From: Blattamonas nauphoetae
Taxonomy: Eukaryota > Preaxostyla > Oxymonadida
Assembly: GCA_033064195.1 (NCBI GenBank)
Contig: JARBJD010000024.1
Span: forward strand, 186,001 to 250,000
DNA: 64,000 bases
Reading direction: 5' to 3'
This document shows positions 30,303 to 41,800 of this stretch, in pieces. Under the pieces are notes generated by a model. The model was not told where the DNA came from. It ran no database searches and saw nothing but the letters and a program-made list of their open reading frames with translations. The position numbers were made by a program, and so were the translations under genes. Each line of letters starts with the position of its first letter. Position 1 is the first letter of the stretch.

Positions 30303-33300
30303 TCAATACTTTGTGTGTCCAAATCGAACAATTTGTTGCAGTTGTTGTTTTTTTCTCCTTTGCTCTTCCTCTCTTTCACGTTGTGCTGCTGCTGCTGCCT
30401 CTTCTCTTCTCCTTCTCTCTGCCTCCTTTTTCTTTCTGTCTTTTTCCTCCTTTCGTCTTTTCTCTTCCTCTCTCATCTTAATTCGATTCTGTTCTTCTTC
30501 TATCCGTCTTCTCTCTTCTTCCTTCTTCTTCATAATATCATCTTTATGGTTTTGACTGATGTGTTCCTCCATCTTCTCAATTTCCACTGCCACTCCGCAG
30601 AATTCACACACCATCCTCACTTTGTCTTTCGACTCCCCGACTCCGCCAGCCCTTCGGCCAAAACGAGTTTGCTGCAGAGGCACAGATGTATTTAGAGGAA
30701 GTGGAGATTCGCGGATTGTTTCTTCAGCTTCCATGGACGCCTGCTTTTGAGTGGAGTGACTTTCCTCCTTTGGAATATGAACTGGTTGGGGTTGGCTGAG
30801 TTCGTTGGCTGTCAAGAGTGTACTATCATGTTCCACCAACGTCCCTCGAAGACGAATCGAGTCATGGGATTGGGTGAGTGGAAGTGTTTGTGGGTGTGTC
30901 TGTGTCACCTGCGGATGAGATGGCACATATCCCTGACATCCTGATTTCAGAAATTGGAACTCGTTCCATCCAAATTCCACATTGTCCATCCCAATTGTTG
31001 GAGTCGACTTTGTGAAATACGGATGAGACAAGATTGCGTCCCCAAGAGTGTCGATTCGGGTGGAAACCGTAGGATCAAACATCTTTAGGAGGAGGTCAAG
31101 AAGATCGAGATTCGTGTTGGTGAGGGGGACGAGGAGTGGATGGCTGAGATTCGGACCAGCTTGGACCTTCCTATACCCAAATTAATATCGCAAAGGCAAA
31201 CCGTCGGACCTGTACAAATGATTCTGTTTGAAACGGATGTCTGTCAGGAAAGATAAGGATGGTATCTAGAGGAAATCAAACTCGCCAGTCAGCATCTCGT
31301 ACAGAATGCATCCTGATGCCCAAACATCAATCTTGTGGTTGTATGGTTGTTCCAAGATCGCTTCTGGTGGCTGAGAGCAGGGCTTTCCAAAAGTACCCAT
31401 AATTTTGTAGAATCAGATCACATCACCCTTTTAAAAACCATGTACTGAAATCTTAAATCCGAGCTACACATTGATATACGAAATAACTAAGGCGATAGAA
31501 AAAAGAAAGGGATTTACTGCGCGTGATTGGAGCTGACTGATTCATCTGCTCTCTTTGAGATCGTTTTCCATAACCAGCCACGGATGTTCGCCGGAGGAGG
31601 CCGAGATGGTCTGATGGGCAAGCGACCACAACCTGGACGATTCCAGTGTGGGAGAGTGAGGCTGAGGGATGAGAAGTCCAACTCGCCATTTCTGTCTCCA
31701 ACGAAGACAGACTTGATAGTTCGTTGCGCATGTAGCTTTCAATGATCGGCTCTGCTTGGTCCCATCACTCGTCTGAGTCTTCCTCGACGTCCTCTTTGCT
31801 TTCCTGTCCGTCCGATCCGAGCGAGGACTTGGCTAACAACGAATCTCCTTTCTTGTTCCCTTGTTCTCTCGACTGGGTTGAGGTTGAAGCTTGTGATTGA
31901 AATTCTGTCCATCGATAATGCCCAGTACATGTCACGAGAAGTACCTGGAATGACTTCCTCTGTTCTGACCAGCGGTGCTGGCGACATTCGCATTCGTTGT
32001 GTGTCTCTCCACCCTCGCTCCTCATCGCCGATAAACACGAGGCTTCTCAGATTGGATGACGAGAGAGTTTCAATGACGCGAGCGGCGATGCGCAGCTGTC
32101 ATTTAGCATCCGGAATGTGCATCGCAATTTAATGGAACAAAATGGACATGATTTCGGGGAGATCGTGTTGAGGTCAGCTTGTCAGTGGTGTTACACGAGT
32201 TTCGGCTGGAGAGACTGTCTGGTTGGATGTCGCTGGGATGACGAGTGTTTACACGAGAGAGTGGAGGGAGATGAAGAAGGGAAGGCGACCTTGCATGGAT
32301 CGAGTGCTGATGAGGGAGAGGTGGGGTGACGTGGTTGGGGATTGGCCTCGATCGTTCCCAACATTCGGACTTGGCGAGAGTGATGTTCGTCTCGAGCGAA
32401 GAGACACAGATGGTTGAGGTGTCGACGGCTGAGTGGTGGAGGATGTGGATGTGAGTGGCTGGAGGAGCGACGCAGTCACGTTCAGTCCAGTCAGCGACGT
32501 CGCCAGTTGCTGTCCTCTGAGTTGTGGCGTGAGCGGGTGCTGCTGTGGCGTGGAGCGTGGAGTCAGTGGCATCAAAAGAAGACCCGGCTTGTTCGCTCCG
32601 AACGGCGGTTGTTTCTTCAGCATCTTCTTCTTCTTTCCGCCGGCTTGAGGCGTGGATGGCTGGAAGACACTGTTCGTCTTTTCCTCTTTCGTCACTTTGA
32701 TATTTCGTCCCTTCTTCTTCGTCTTCGGCTTCGCTGTCACCTCCGAATTCATCCGCTCCTGCTCCATCTGCTCGTTGATCATTTTCTGCTGTCTTTCCAT
32801 TCGCATCTACTTTGTCGATCGGTCTGCGGAGAATCTGGCTGACTTGCGCGGTTTCTTCTTCTTTTTCAGTCCAACCATCGACTGCGACGTTGGGAGTGTG
32901 TATTCGTCAGCTTTCCAATCTGTCAGAGGCGAGCGAGGGATAGTTGAGTGTGCATCGTCGGACGAAGAAAAGAGCTCGGCGTCGGAAGAGATGAGGTCTC
33001 TTCGGGAGCGATGGTGTAAATCGAGTAGTGAGTCTGGTTTTGGAGCGTAATAGTTGAACTTTTGGGCTGATTCAGCGCTGTCGTCGATGGTATTAGAATC
33101 ATCTTGAGATTCTGAGGGAGGGAGTGAGTTCTATTCAGTTTGATCGCTGGAAGAAGGACAGGTTGATGTGGGACGATCGATTCTTCTTCCTTCGGTCTCA
33201 TCAACGACGGAGCTGGCGGTGGGAGTGGCGGAAGTGTCTCTAACACCATCTGACGAGCAACACCCAACGACTCACCCGCCTCATCCTTCATTCCCTCCAA

Positions 33301-36300
33301 ATCGCTCAGGAAATCAGGGCTTGTTTTGGTGAATCCTGACTGTCGTTTGACGAGAGAGGCCTGCGGAGTGTTGAAGAAATCGTTGGTTTCCGAGACAGGC
33401 GCTGGTGTTTCGCCGCTGGTGAGTTGAGACAGGAAGGCGGACGACGACGAATCAGATGGCGAAGAAGGAGGACTTGGCGAGCTCGAAGCTTCGAGGGAGG
33501 GAGACGGTGGTGAAGTGGCGACTTGGCCGAAATTGGAGGAGTTGGTGCGATCGAGTTTGAAGGAGTGTGTGTGTCGCCTTCTTCTTTCGATTCGGATGGA
33601 GTTTGATCCTGGCTTTGGTGAGAAAGACTGCTAATTTGGATTGATGATGATGAGTTTTGTTGAGGAAGGACGGGTTCTGGAGAGGGAGAGCGCGCTTGTG
33701 ATGGTTGTGGATCGGGGATTGGCTATCGGGCGATCGAGTTTGAAGGAGTGTGTGTCGCCTTCTTCTTTCGATTCGGATGGAGTTTGATCCTGGCTTTGGT
33801 GAGAAAGACTGCTAATTTGGATTGATGATGATGAGTTTTGTGAAAGTGAATCTTGTGTTTCTTCCGCTGGTTCCTTCACCATTGCTGGTTCCGTCGCTGG
33901 AACTGCCTGTTCATCGTGTGTGCCGTCAATCTCCTCATCCTTCCCCAACACTTCTGGGATCTCCAGGATCATATCTCTCGTTTGAATCCCTTCAGCTGTC
34001 GTAGAGTTCGTAAACCTCAAAACAGGCAGGTTGACCTCCTCAAATTGGAGCGACAGTCTGTTCTGAACCACTCGAGGCGACGCCACTGCCGATTCGTGTG
34101 CGTGCTCCGTCGATCTGCGGAGGGAAGGAGGTGTGGTTGTTTAGTCTCTGATTTGAATCGGTTCAGAAACCCTCCTTCTTTCTGGTTCGGTCGACAGCAG
34201 CCCTTCGTTGTGCATCGAAATCATGGAATCTGGTGTCATTGGTTCTGATCCACTCTCCTCCATGGGATATTTGTCAACTTGATACTTCGGCACTCTCCGC
34301 CAGAGATGGTCGTCGTTGGACGGTGTGCGACTTGGGTTGTAGCGACGACGAACGATCTTCCCTTCGTATTCAATCATCGCGGGAGGGGGTGCGTTGGGAT
34401 GGCGAAAGCGAGGGTGACGAAGAGAGACGAGTGCGCGGGGTGGTTGGGGTGTGGAGGCGATGGCATGAACAGCTTCTTCTGTTCCTGTCTCATTGGCGAG
34501 TGTTGCACTTGTGAAGCTCTCGAAGTGGGTGAGAGGCGGCCTGTGCATAGAGATTTGAGGAGTCGGGCGAGGCGTGAGTTTGGATGTTGAAGAGGCATTC
34601 TCTTTCAAGAAAATCGCATTGTCGGAAGGTACAACATCGAATTCTCCATCATTTCTTCATTCAGATCCGAAGAATCCTGCTGTTCTGTCCCGAAATTGTC
34701 CTCCTGTGACGAAAAGGCTTTCTGAATCTGTGTTGACAAAGAAGGAGTATCTTGCTTTTCCACTTCTTGATTCCGGCGGCCAGAGAAATGTTGGAAAACC
34801 GGGTCAAAACGAGGAGGGAATGAATTCACCTGTTCAAAGTTGGTGTGATTGTGAAGTGGAGCATCAAATGGAACTGGCATGGATCTGATTGAGTCGTTTG
34901 AACACGGGAGCACCAGCATTGAAGAATGAGTCTGTTCATTGGCCAAACTGCTCCAGACCAGAGTAGCTTCACTTTCTCTTTCCCATTCATCACATCGATC
35001 CATTTCAGCTGAGAGCCTTTCAATCTGGGTTCCAAATCCAATCCCTGGCTTCATCACCTTTTCACCAACTGAGATTTCTGGAGACCCATAGCGCTTCACA
35101 CCGCGTCGAATCGGTGAATATCGAGTCAGTGGATGTTTTTGTCTATACTTTGAGATGAGTGAAGTGAGCTGATCTTCTGAGAGAGTCTCTGGCCCATTTG
35201 TTGAGTGAAGGAAGAGGGCCTCCAAGGTTTTGTTCGAGAGAGACATTCGGAATGAAGTCTTTATCCGGTTCTTTCGGCTGAATCCTCTCTCAGCAGCAAC
35301 TGAAGTAGGAGAAAGGATGAAACACATGTGAGAAAAAGGGTGATGCGTGGAAACGAACCAACGTCGTTCATACTCGAGAAATGAAGTGCCCTCTGGAGGC
35401 CTCTTTCGAGAGAAAGACCTGGATTCTCTTGACAGACTAGAACATAACGATCAAATTCAGCATCGAGAGAAATTGTTTGAAAAGTGGGAAAATGTCCGGA
35501 GAGGAGATCCGATAGCTGTTTGAATGCGCTCCTCGACATCATTAGTTCGTCTTCGTCGGTCCAAGAAAATAAGTCCACCAACAACCTCCACTCTCCTTGT
35601 TTTGTCTCGGCCCGCAACTCTTTCTCCAAATCAGCTGCCATCCTCAATCCATTACTCACAATTTCCAGATCCTGTAGAGATGCATCAAACAGTGTTCGAT
35701 TCGAAATTGACTCGAGGAGAAGAGATGGTGAGCCAATTTCAGAGAGTTCCAGGATAGTTTGATTGAGCTTCTGCTGAAGCGTAAAAACTGTGAGCCTTTC
35801 CGACTGCACAGCAAGTGTCAGATTGTTTAGAGGTGTTAAAATTCGTTCGAGAATGATAAATTGTGACAGTAGAGAACTTGACCAAGCCGACTTCAAGGAT
35901 AGATCCTTTTGCGTGATGAAGCAAAGACTGGATGACTTTTCTCATGGAAGAAAAGACAGCGATAGCGTGGGTGAGAGACCGATACACCGACGTCCACCGG
36001 ATTCGATGGACAATCGGGATAGTTGTGAGATGGGAATGTTGGTGTCTCTGCAGTGCCTCCAATCGTTTCCTCCTGTTCCCACTCTTTCTTAGCCACGCTG
36101 CACCACGTTGGAGCTCTTTGATCGCTTGCTTAAATTGAGAATTGTGGGTGAATTGTTGGACTCTGTTGATGAGGATTTGCACACGATGTGCAAAACAGTG
36201 TACGTGCAAGCCACAGAACCCAACCCTCTTAAGTCTTCCCAGCAATCCATTTTGGAGACCTTCCATCGAACTGGCCCCGTCTGTCGAAAGCCCAATGCAT

Positions 36301-38546
36301 TGTGAGACGTCGAGATTGTGCTTCGATAGAACATTCTGAATCGAGATTTGCATTTCCTCTCCTGATGAGGTTTCCAATGCAGGAAGTGCGAGGATATGTG
36401 ATTGTGGCGTGAAATCCAAATCAAGGAACGTTAGTAAAATAATGAGATGGGTTTGACCCATTAAATCTGTGGTAGTGTCGAGAACAAGACAAAACTTTGG
36501 AAATGATGAATTCAGATTGTTTGATCTGAAGCCGAAGGTCTTTGAAAGAATTGCTAAGCCTTTCCGAAACGATCGATGAGATCTATATGTGCCTACTGAT
36601 TCCGATGGCACACCCGAGGCTCGATCTAGAAGTTCAATTAGTGACGAATACAGTTGGATCGGTTGATTGTTTTGACTATCCAATGCACGGCACGAAATAG
36701 ATTTTGGAGTAGAATTTCAGAGAGTTGAGGAAGCGGGAGCGACCGCTTGTTTGGAACATTCGTGGGCACATCATCGTTTTCTGCTGCTTGATGTCTTCTA
36801 GACGAGATATGTTTCGTTAAATTGTTGAATTTTAGCGTCGAGGAAGGATGATTGATGAAAGCTTTCTGGGTTTTGAAGATGTTTTTGTAGTAGTTCGAAC
36901 AGAGAGTACAAATAATTCCTGAATCTTCCACAATCCGAAAGACGGAGTCAGAATTGCCGAATTCGATCTGAAACCTCTGTATGAGGGCTGATTGTTTACC
37001 AATTTGATCCATATGACTAACTTCCAAGATTAGAGAAAAAAGAACTGGTACTTTGATTTAATGTTGGGTTCGATCAAAACCTCTCGTTCTCCCTTTCTGC
37101 CGAACACATAGTCTGCGGCTCCCTATGATAGCCTACTCTAAATTAGACAACCATTTTCTCAGTTTTTGATAGCTATTTTCGAACATGGCTCCCATTTTGG
37201 AAAGCCCTGGCTGAGAGGTGGTACAGGGTGATTCAGAAGTAATGGTCTTTCATGGGGCGGATCAACTACGGACGAAAATCCATATGAAGCATCAATAATC
37301 ATTCGCATCTTCGTACGGCTTAGGCTTTTTGTTTTTAATCATTTCATGTCTACCAGGTTGATAATTATGTTCAGCTGACAGAGAAAAGGAGGTGGACCGA
37401 AAAGATTTTTCTCTGTTTTACTGCTTCCACGGACTGATAATCAACCTGGTAGACATGAAATGATTAAAAACAAAAAGCCTAAGCCGTACGAAGATGAGAA
37501 AGATTCTTGGTGCTTCATATGGATTTTCGTCCGAAGTTGATCGGCCCCATGAAAGACCATTACTTCTGAATCACCCTGTATTTTCGTTAAATGTGAGAGA
37601 TGAGACACGAAAAACAGAATCAAGAATGACGATGATAGAAAGGATAATATTCATCCATAAATGGGGCAGACCATGTACAGCGGTGTCCTAAGTAGGATGA
37701 AAACAGTATGAATGAGGAAAAATAATACCCACAAGTTGTGTGATCAATCGAAAACATTGGCGAACTCCCATCGCTCACTCGTTTCAGAAAAACAAAATCA
37801 GATATCACCAATCGAACCTTCTGCGTTTTTGGATTGTATGACAGAAGCAGATTGTCTGGTTTGATGTCACTGCGTCACCAAAGGGAGAGAAAATGGGGAG
37901 ATAACGGTGATGATGCTGAGCGAGAAAAAGAGAATACCGATGCATGAATCCATGCTTGTGGAGATCAGTGAGACCAGAAACTGAACGATGAGAATCAAAA
38001 TATAACAGCCATCCGAGAAAAAAAAGAATTTGGATCACGGAAAGGTCAAACTCAACATGTATAGAATCCGCTTCGCGAAGGGTTCAGGGATTCCATTGTC
38101 ACGATTCAATTTAATCAGATCGTAAAGATTCTGAAGATAAAACAGAGTTGAATGCATAAGAGGATGGGAAGCCGAAAGCAAACCCCCTGATCGGAATAAT
38201 CAAGAAAAAGAACATGTTGGTCCGTGACTGGGCTTCTCAAACAGTGATGCACGCCAATAATGAATAGGTTCTCGATCCTAGCCCAGTCAAAAGATGAGGA
38301 CGAGATGAGGTTGGACAAGGTGAGAGATTGCGAAGATCGCGATGGAAAGAGAAGAATCAACGAGAAAAGAAAGAAACTCAACAAACAGACACTCCTTGAT
38401 CATTGAGGACGTGTTGAACTCAGCCAATGCGAAGTCCAAATGATTGATAATCTTTGCAGCAAGGTATTCTCCATTAAGAACAACGATATACACTCTATAA
38501 CAATTCCAGACTAAAAAATCATCACACCGACCAAATTGACCTTGCC
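30303..38546 (-). CDS. Protein kinase with C-terminal finger and charged coiled coil (kinase 2), carrying transposons in an intron
   Basis: Ten exons fit with matching phases: about 38546-38528, 38494-38393, 38277-38184, 38130-38052, 37980-37938, 37869-37729, 37687-37672, 31370-31282, 31240-31210, 31166-30303. Introns are 33, 115, 53, 71, 68, 41, 6301, 41 and 43 nt, all GT-AG. The joined domain has GQGQFGRV, LAAKII lysine, HRDIKPDN (split by an intron), SDFV where DFG is usual, GTPLYMPPEA (split by the 6.3-kb intron), DVWASGCILYEM and a C-lobe ending HPYF. The tail has one CEFC...H finger (near 30590) and a Lys/Glu/Arg-rich coiled coil. The large intron contains a hAT element and a MITE; without them it would be about 104 nt. 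The exon upstream of 38546 and the start codon were not found. Expression depends on splicing out the 6.3-kb intron. Confidence 0.85.
32249..34608 (-). other. Low-complexity coding-like cargo within the hAT element
   Basis: Several minus-strand frames without transposase homology: 34608-34141 (Pro/Ser/Thr-rich, RRRYNPSRTPSNDDHLWRRV), 34086-33631 (acidic, Ser/Gln-rich), 33300-32923 (Pro-rich, LPPLPPPAPSLM), and 32870-32249, which after a single TAG reads MRMERQQKMINEQMEQERM and KPKTKKKGRNIKVTKEEKT followed by a Ser/Thr/Pro-rich tail. The composition is like a regulatory or nuclear host protein. I cannot identify it. It may be captured host sequence or the element's own second gene. Joins between frames were not resolved. 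Confidence 0.45.
33551..33841. repeat. ~110-bp direct repeat, two copies inside the hAT element
   Basis: 33551-33660 and 33734-33841 are nearly identical, differing mainly by a two-base GT in a GTGTGTGT run. They begin GATCGAGTTTGAAGGAGTGT and end TGATGATGATGAGTTTTG. The ~73 bp between them is unique. Because the difference is two bases, the two copies shift the minus-strand frame relative to each other. Confidence 0.9.
34605..37012 (-). pseudogene. hAT transposase with BED-like finger, apparently frame-broken
   Basis: The N-terminus (ATG at 37012) has a zinc finger CTLCSNY...HISSRRH. The DUF4371/hAT core follows, with FCLVLDTTTDLMG, the SxGASSM motif as LSTDGASSMEG, HCFAHRVQILIN and RIRWTSVYRSL. 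The dimerisation region VAAERGFSRKNRIKTSFRMS ends it. The frame changes near 36655 and near 35905, each consistent with one base gained or lost. The last join, MNDV|VAAERG, fits a 59-nt GT-AG intron (35285-35343). After the dimerisation region the frame continues for about 200 residues of unrelated Ser/Gln-rich sequence to 34605. The protein is probably inactive now. Confidence 0.88.
37224..37578. mobile_element. 355-bp fold-back MITE next to the hAT element, TA target duplication
   Basis: The termini are CAGGGTGATTCAGAAGTAAT and its complement, and the arms stay complementary for about 160 bp (for example GATTAAAAACAAAAAGCCTA and its complement flank a short centre). Flanks are TA (37222-37223, 37579-37580). 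It is the same length as 14241-14595 and shares the terminal pattern CAGGGTG....CAGAAGTA, but the rest has diverged. It lies in the same kinase 2 intron, only 6 bp beyond the hAT target duplication. Confidence 0.93.
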
Positions 38547-38875
38547 CTGATAGCACATATTAACAATCCATCAAGCAGATTAGACATCAAAATGAATCAA
38601 CAGATAAAAGCATGCCAAGAAACCCAAATTGCTAAAAGTCCTGAAAGGAAAGCAACGAGACACACTGTACATCCGCATGCATGTAAAAGATCCACATCGT
38701 CTATTCAAACGGACATCTTACTGTGATCGGCTCACAACAAAATGTTCTTGCATATCAACCTCAGACAACAGTTATCGTCTCAAAAAGTCAATAGCTCTGG
38801 TTTAACAAATAGAGATGAATAGTCAAACACTCGAATTACGATCTTCAGACAATTTTTCGTCTTCAACTCCAATCT
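38547..38875. other. Region between kinase 2 and surface gene 2
   Basis: About 330 bp that must contain the 5' exon and promoter of kinase 2 and the 3' end of surface gene 2, both on the minus strand. I found no ATG exon that joins convincingly to the GQGQFGRV exon. Confidence 0.4.
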
Positions 38876-41800
38876 TCAGATTGAGAGAGGGTCGAACGTG
38901 ATGATAGTCGTGAAAGGAGAACAAATATAGTGAAGAATCAAGATAATGAAATAAAAAGCGAATACTACAGTCGGAACTGGTTGGGATGTTGAACCCTTTC
39001 TGTTCGCTGGAATAAAAAGAGGATTGACGCGGAAATTCGCTGATAACTCGCAGTTCGGAAGATCCAAGACGTGTTGGTCTTTCTGGACTGGCTTTGCATG
39101 GCTCTCAATAATCCGAGAAAGAGACTAAAATGGAGTCACTGAGACTGAGAGACCATCACAAAGCAATCCTCACAAACAACCCTTCGTCGCAAAAGAAGAG
39201 GATGCCTCTGTGTCCACGTCACAAGAACAGCCGGTTTCCGAAGTTGGCTGCTCGTCCAGTGGGAGAACGTGGTGTTCACGAGAATCACATTCAAGGCACA
39301 CTCTGACGCGACAGAGACGAACAGCGGGGTTGGGGTTGATTGTGAGGATGCGAATGAAGAGAGTGAGATGCTGAGTGACGGTTTTTCTTCTGAAGTTGTT
39401 TCGGGGAGGATGGACAGTGGGAAGAGGGATGTGTCCTGTTTGACGGAGTTGTTTGACACGGTCAACGTAACAAAGGAGATCTGGGAAAATGAACCTGTAA
39501 GAAACGAGGTGTCGAATATGTTGTCAGCGATTCTGGTTTCTTCGATGGAGAGAGATGGACAGTTTGAGAGGACGAAGGCAGAAGACTTGAAAGTGGAAGA
39601 GAGGAAGGAGGTGTTGGAGATCGTGTGGGAAGACTGGGCAGACACAACGAATGGTTGGGAGAGCGTCGCCTTCTGAACGACACACGAATCCATGTTGACA
39701 ACGCCAGATGAAGAAACGATGATGCTGTTGATGGATGAGGGGAGTGAAAACGAAAACGACAAGAAAGAAAGAGCAAGTGCTGAGTCCCTCTCCACTCTGA
39801 TCACCGTCGTTGGAGCTGAAAGGGGAGTTTCGAGTGAGACAACAAATGGATACAACTTGCCCGAATCGGATGCAATCTTGACATCAGTGTTCAGAAGGAT
39901 GATGGGCGAGGAGAGAATGCCGTTTGAAGCAACGACGATATCGACAACACTTCCAGTTGCTTCTGTCAAACCCCACTCGACCGTTCTGCACATTGTGGCC
40001 TCCGTGTCTCCACAGCCGAATTGATCTTTCCCGCTCTGTCCAACAAAAACGGTCGATTGTGGAATTCGAGATGCACCGCCGAGAAGGAAGGAAAGGAGCG
40101 AGACAGAGCGAAGTGGAGAACTTTCACTTTCCGCCAAATCAAGTCCCCACAATTTGTTTTGATCGGCTGACGGATCGAGTGACTCGTACGAGTTCTGCCA
40201 CCTCTCCTTCGTCACCAGCGATGAAAACGACCTTCCGACGAGATAGACCCAGTCGCCCAAACCAGCACACGTGACTGGAGGAGTGAATCTGAGTGAGGTC
40301 AGCTTGTACGAACCAGCTCCGAGCGATGACAGGTCAACGAAGAGAGCACCCCCATTCTGTTCGGAAGAGGACGACGTGAAGTTGGACGAGCTGATTTCGA
40401 GTTCACCGCCAGCAACGACAACAGACACACTGCCTCCATTTCCTTTCGATGAACATGATTCGAACGTGCAGGATTTGATTCTGAGGAAGTTGGATGAGGA
40501 GAGCTCGGCGTCGATCGCTCCTCCGTTTTGAGGGTTCGAGAGAGAAGTGAATGTGCAGCGAGTGAAGGCAGCCGTTGCTTCGTTGAGGAAAATAGCGCTC
40601 GATGATCCCTTGTCGGCCGTGCTGATGTTTTGGATTGTTGAGTCTGTCATCGTGAGTGTGCTCTGTGAGATGTCGATCACATGTTTTGAATTGAGGGACG
40701 TTCCTTTCCCATCAATCAGACAATTCGACACCACAACTGTACTCGATGAAAAGGAAGGGATGATTTTGACGAGAGTGAAGTTCAGACTGTTGGTGCGTTC
40801 GAACTTGCATGATTTCAGGATCAGCTCGCCCACACCGGATGAGAACAGAACGGCACACGTCGCCGATTTCAGATCGAATGTCAGGTCGGTCACTGACAGT
40901 TTGTGGTCAGCCTCGAAATCTCCATCCACGAAGCAGCTGTCTCCAGGAACAAACACTTTGCCCTGTCCATGCAGCGATCCAATCAGAACGTTGTTCGGGT
41001 GGAACTCGACGGATCGTTCAAGACGAGCTGATGTCACTATCCACAGCGTCAGGTTTCCTGTTCCCTTTAAATGACTGTGACCCAAGTCCATCCTTTGACA
41101 TGGAGTTGATTCGTGTCCACATCCGTTCGAATCTCGGCCTGTGGATGAGGAATAAATCACATCAGAGCGGTATGGAAGGAGATAGAACAAAAGTGTGATC
41201 TGGCTGAACAATGAGGTTTCATCTTCAGCGATGTCAAGACCGAAGAGGAGGTTGTCGTCGGTGGGCGAAGAGAGGCCAGAATAAGAGGCAGTCCAGAAGG
41301 ATGATTCGATGAGGGCGGGGAAATTGTGACCAGACACGAACACCCATTCTCCTCGCTTTCCGGCTCCACATGTGCACGTTGGAGCGAATGACGTATCGAT
41401 CACCAGAGACGATGAAGGGAGGTTAGTCGAGCAGGACACAGAAATCACGCCTCCATCTTCTTCCGATGTGCACGACGAGAACGATGATGATGTGATGGCC
41501 AGCGACGAGGTGTCTGAGAGCGAGCCAGACAAGACGGAGCCAGAAATAGATGAATGGAATCCAGTGAACGAGCAGGATTCGATTGTGACTTTCGCTGTTC
41601 CAGACATGGTGATCAGTGAACGATAAAATGACAGTTCAGAAGTGATGAAGTCTAAAGATTTGAACGAAAGAGCATTCGAGTTGGCAGTGATCTTTCCAGC
41701 GGATATCACTTCCATTCTTTTCTGAGAGTTCGACGTTTGGGTCCCAGTTAACGTCAGATGAGTGAAAGAATTCTTCAGTTCGAAGTTGAGAGTAGCCGAG

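Larger units (their letters stand above)
31378..37209 (-). mobile_element. hAT-superfamily transposon, 5832 bp, inside a kinase intron
   Basis: The termini are inverted repeats beginning CAGGGCTTTCCAAAA (left) and CAGGGCTTTCCAAAATGG (complement of right), typical of hAT. Both flanks are GCTGAGAG (31370-31377 and 37210-37217), a perfect 8-bp duplication. The minus strand holds a BED-like finger plus hAT transposase (37012 to about 34605) and then about 3 kb of low-complexity coding-like DNA. The target duplication contains the host splice acceptor (CTCTCAG on the minus strand) and the first base of the next exon, so an acceptor now stands on each side of the element. Confidence 0.95.

Noticed and set aside
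31739-32132. Possible conserved protein on either strand between 31739 and 32132
   Set aside because: Both strands are open, but no frame shows a recognisable family or continuous join; it is left within the hAT cargo description.
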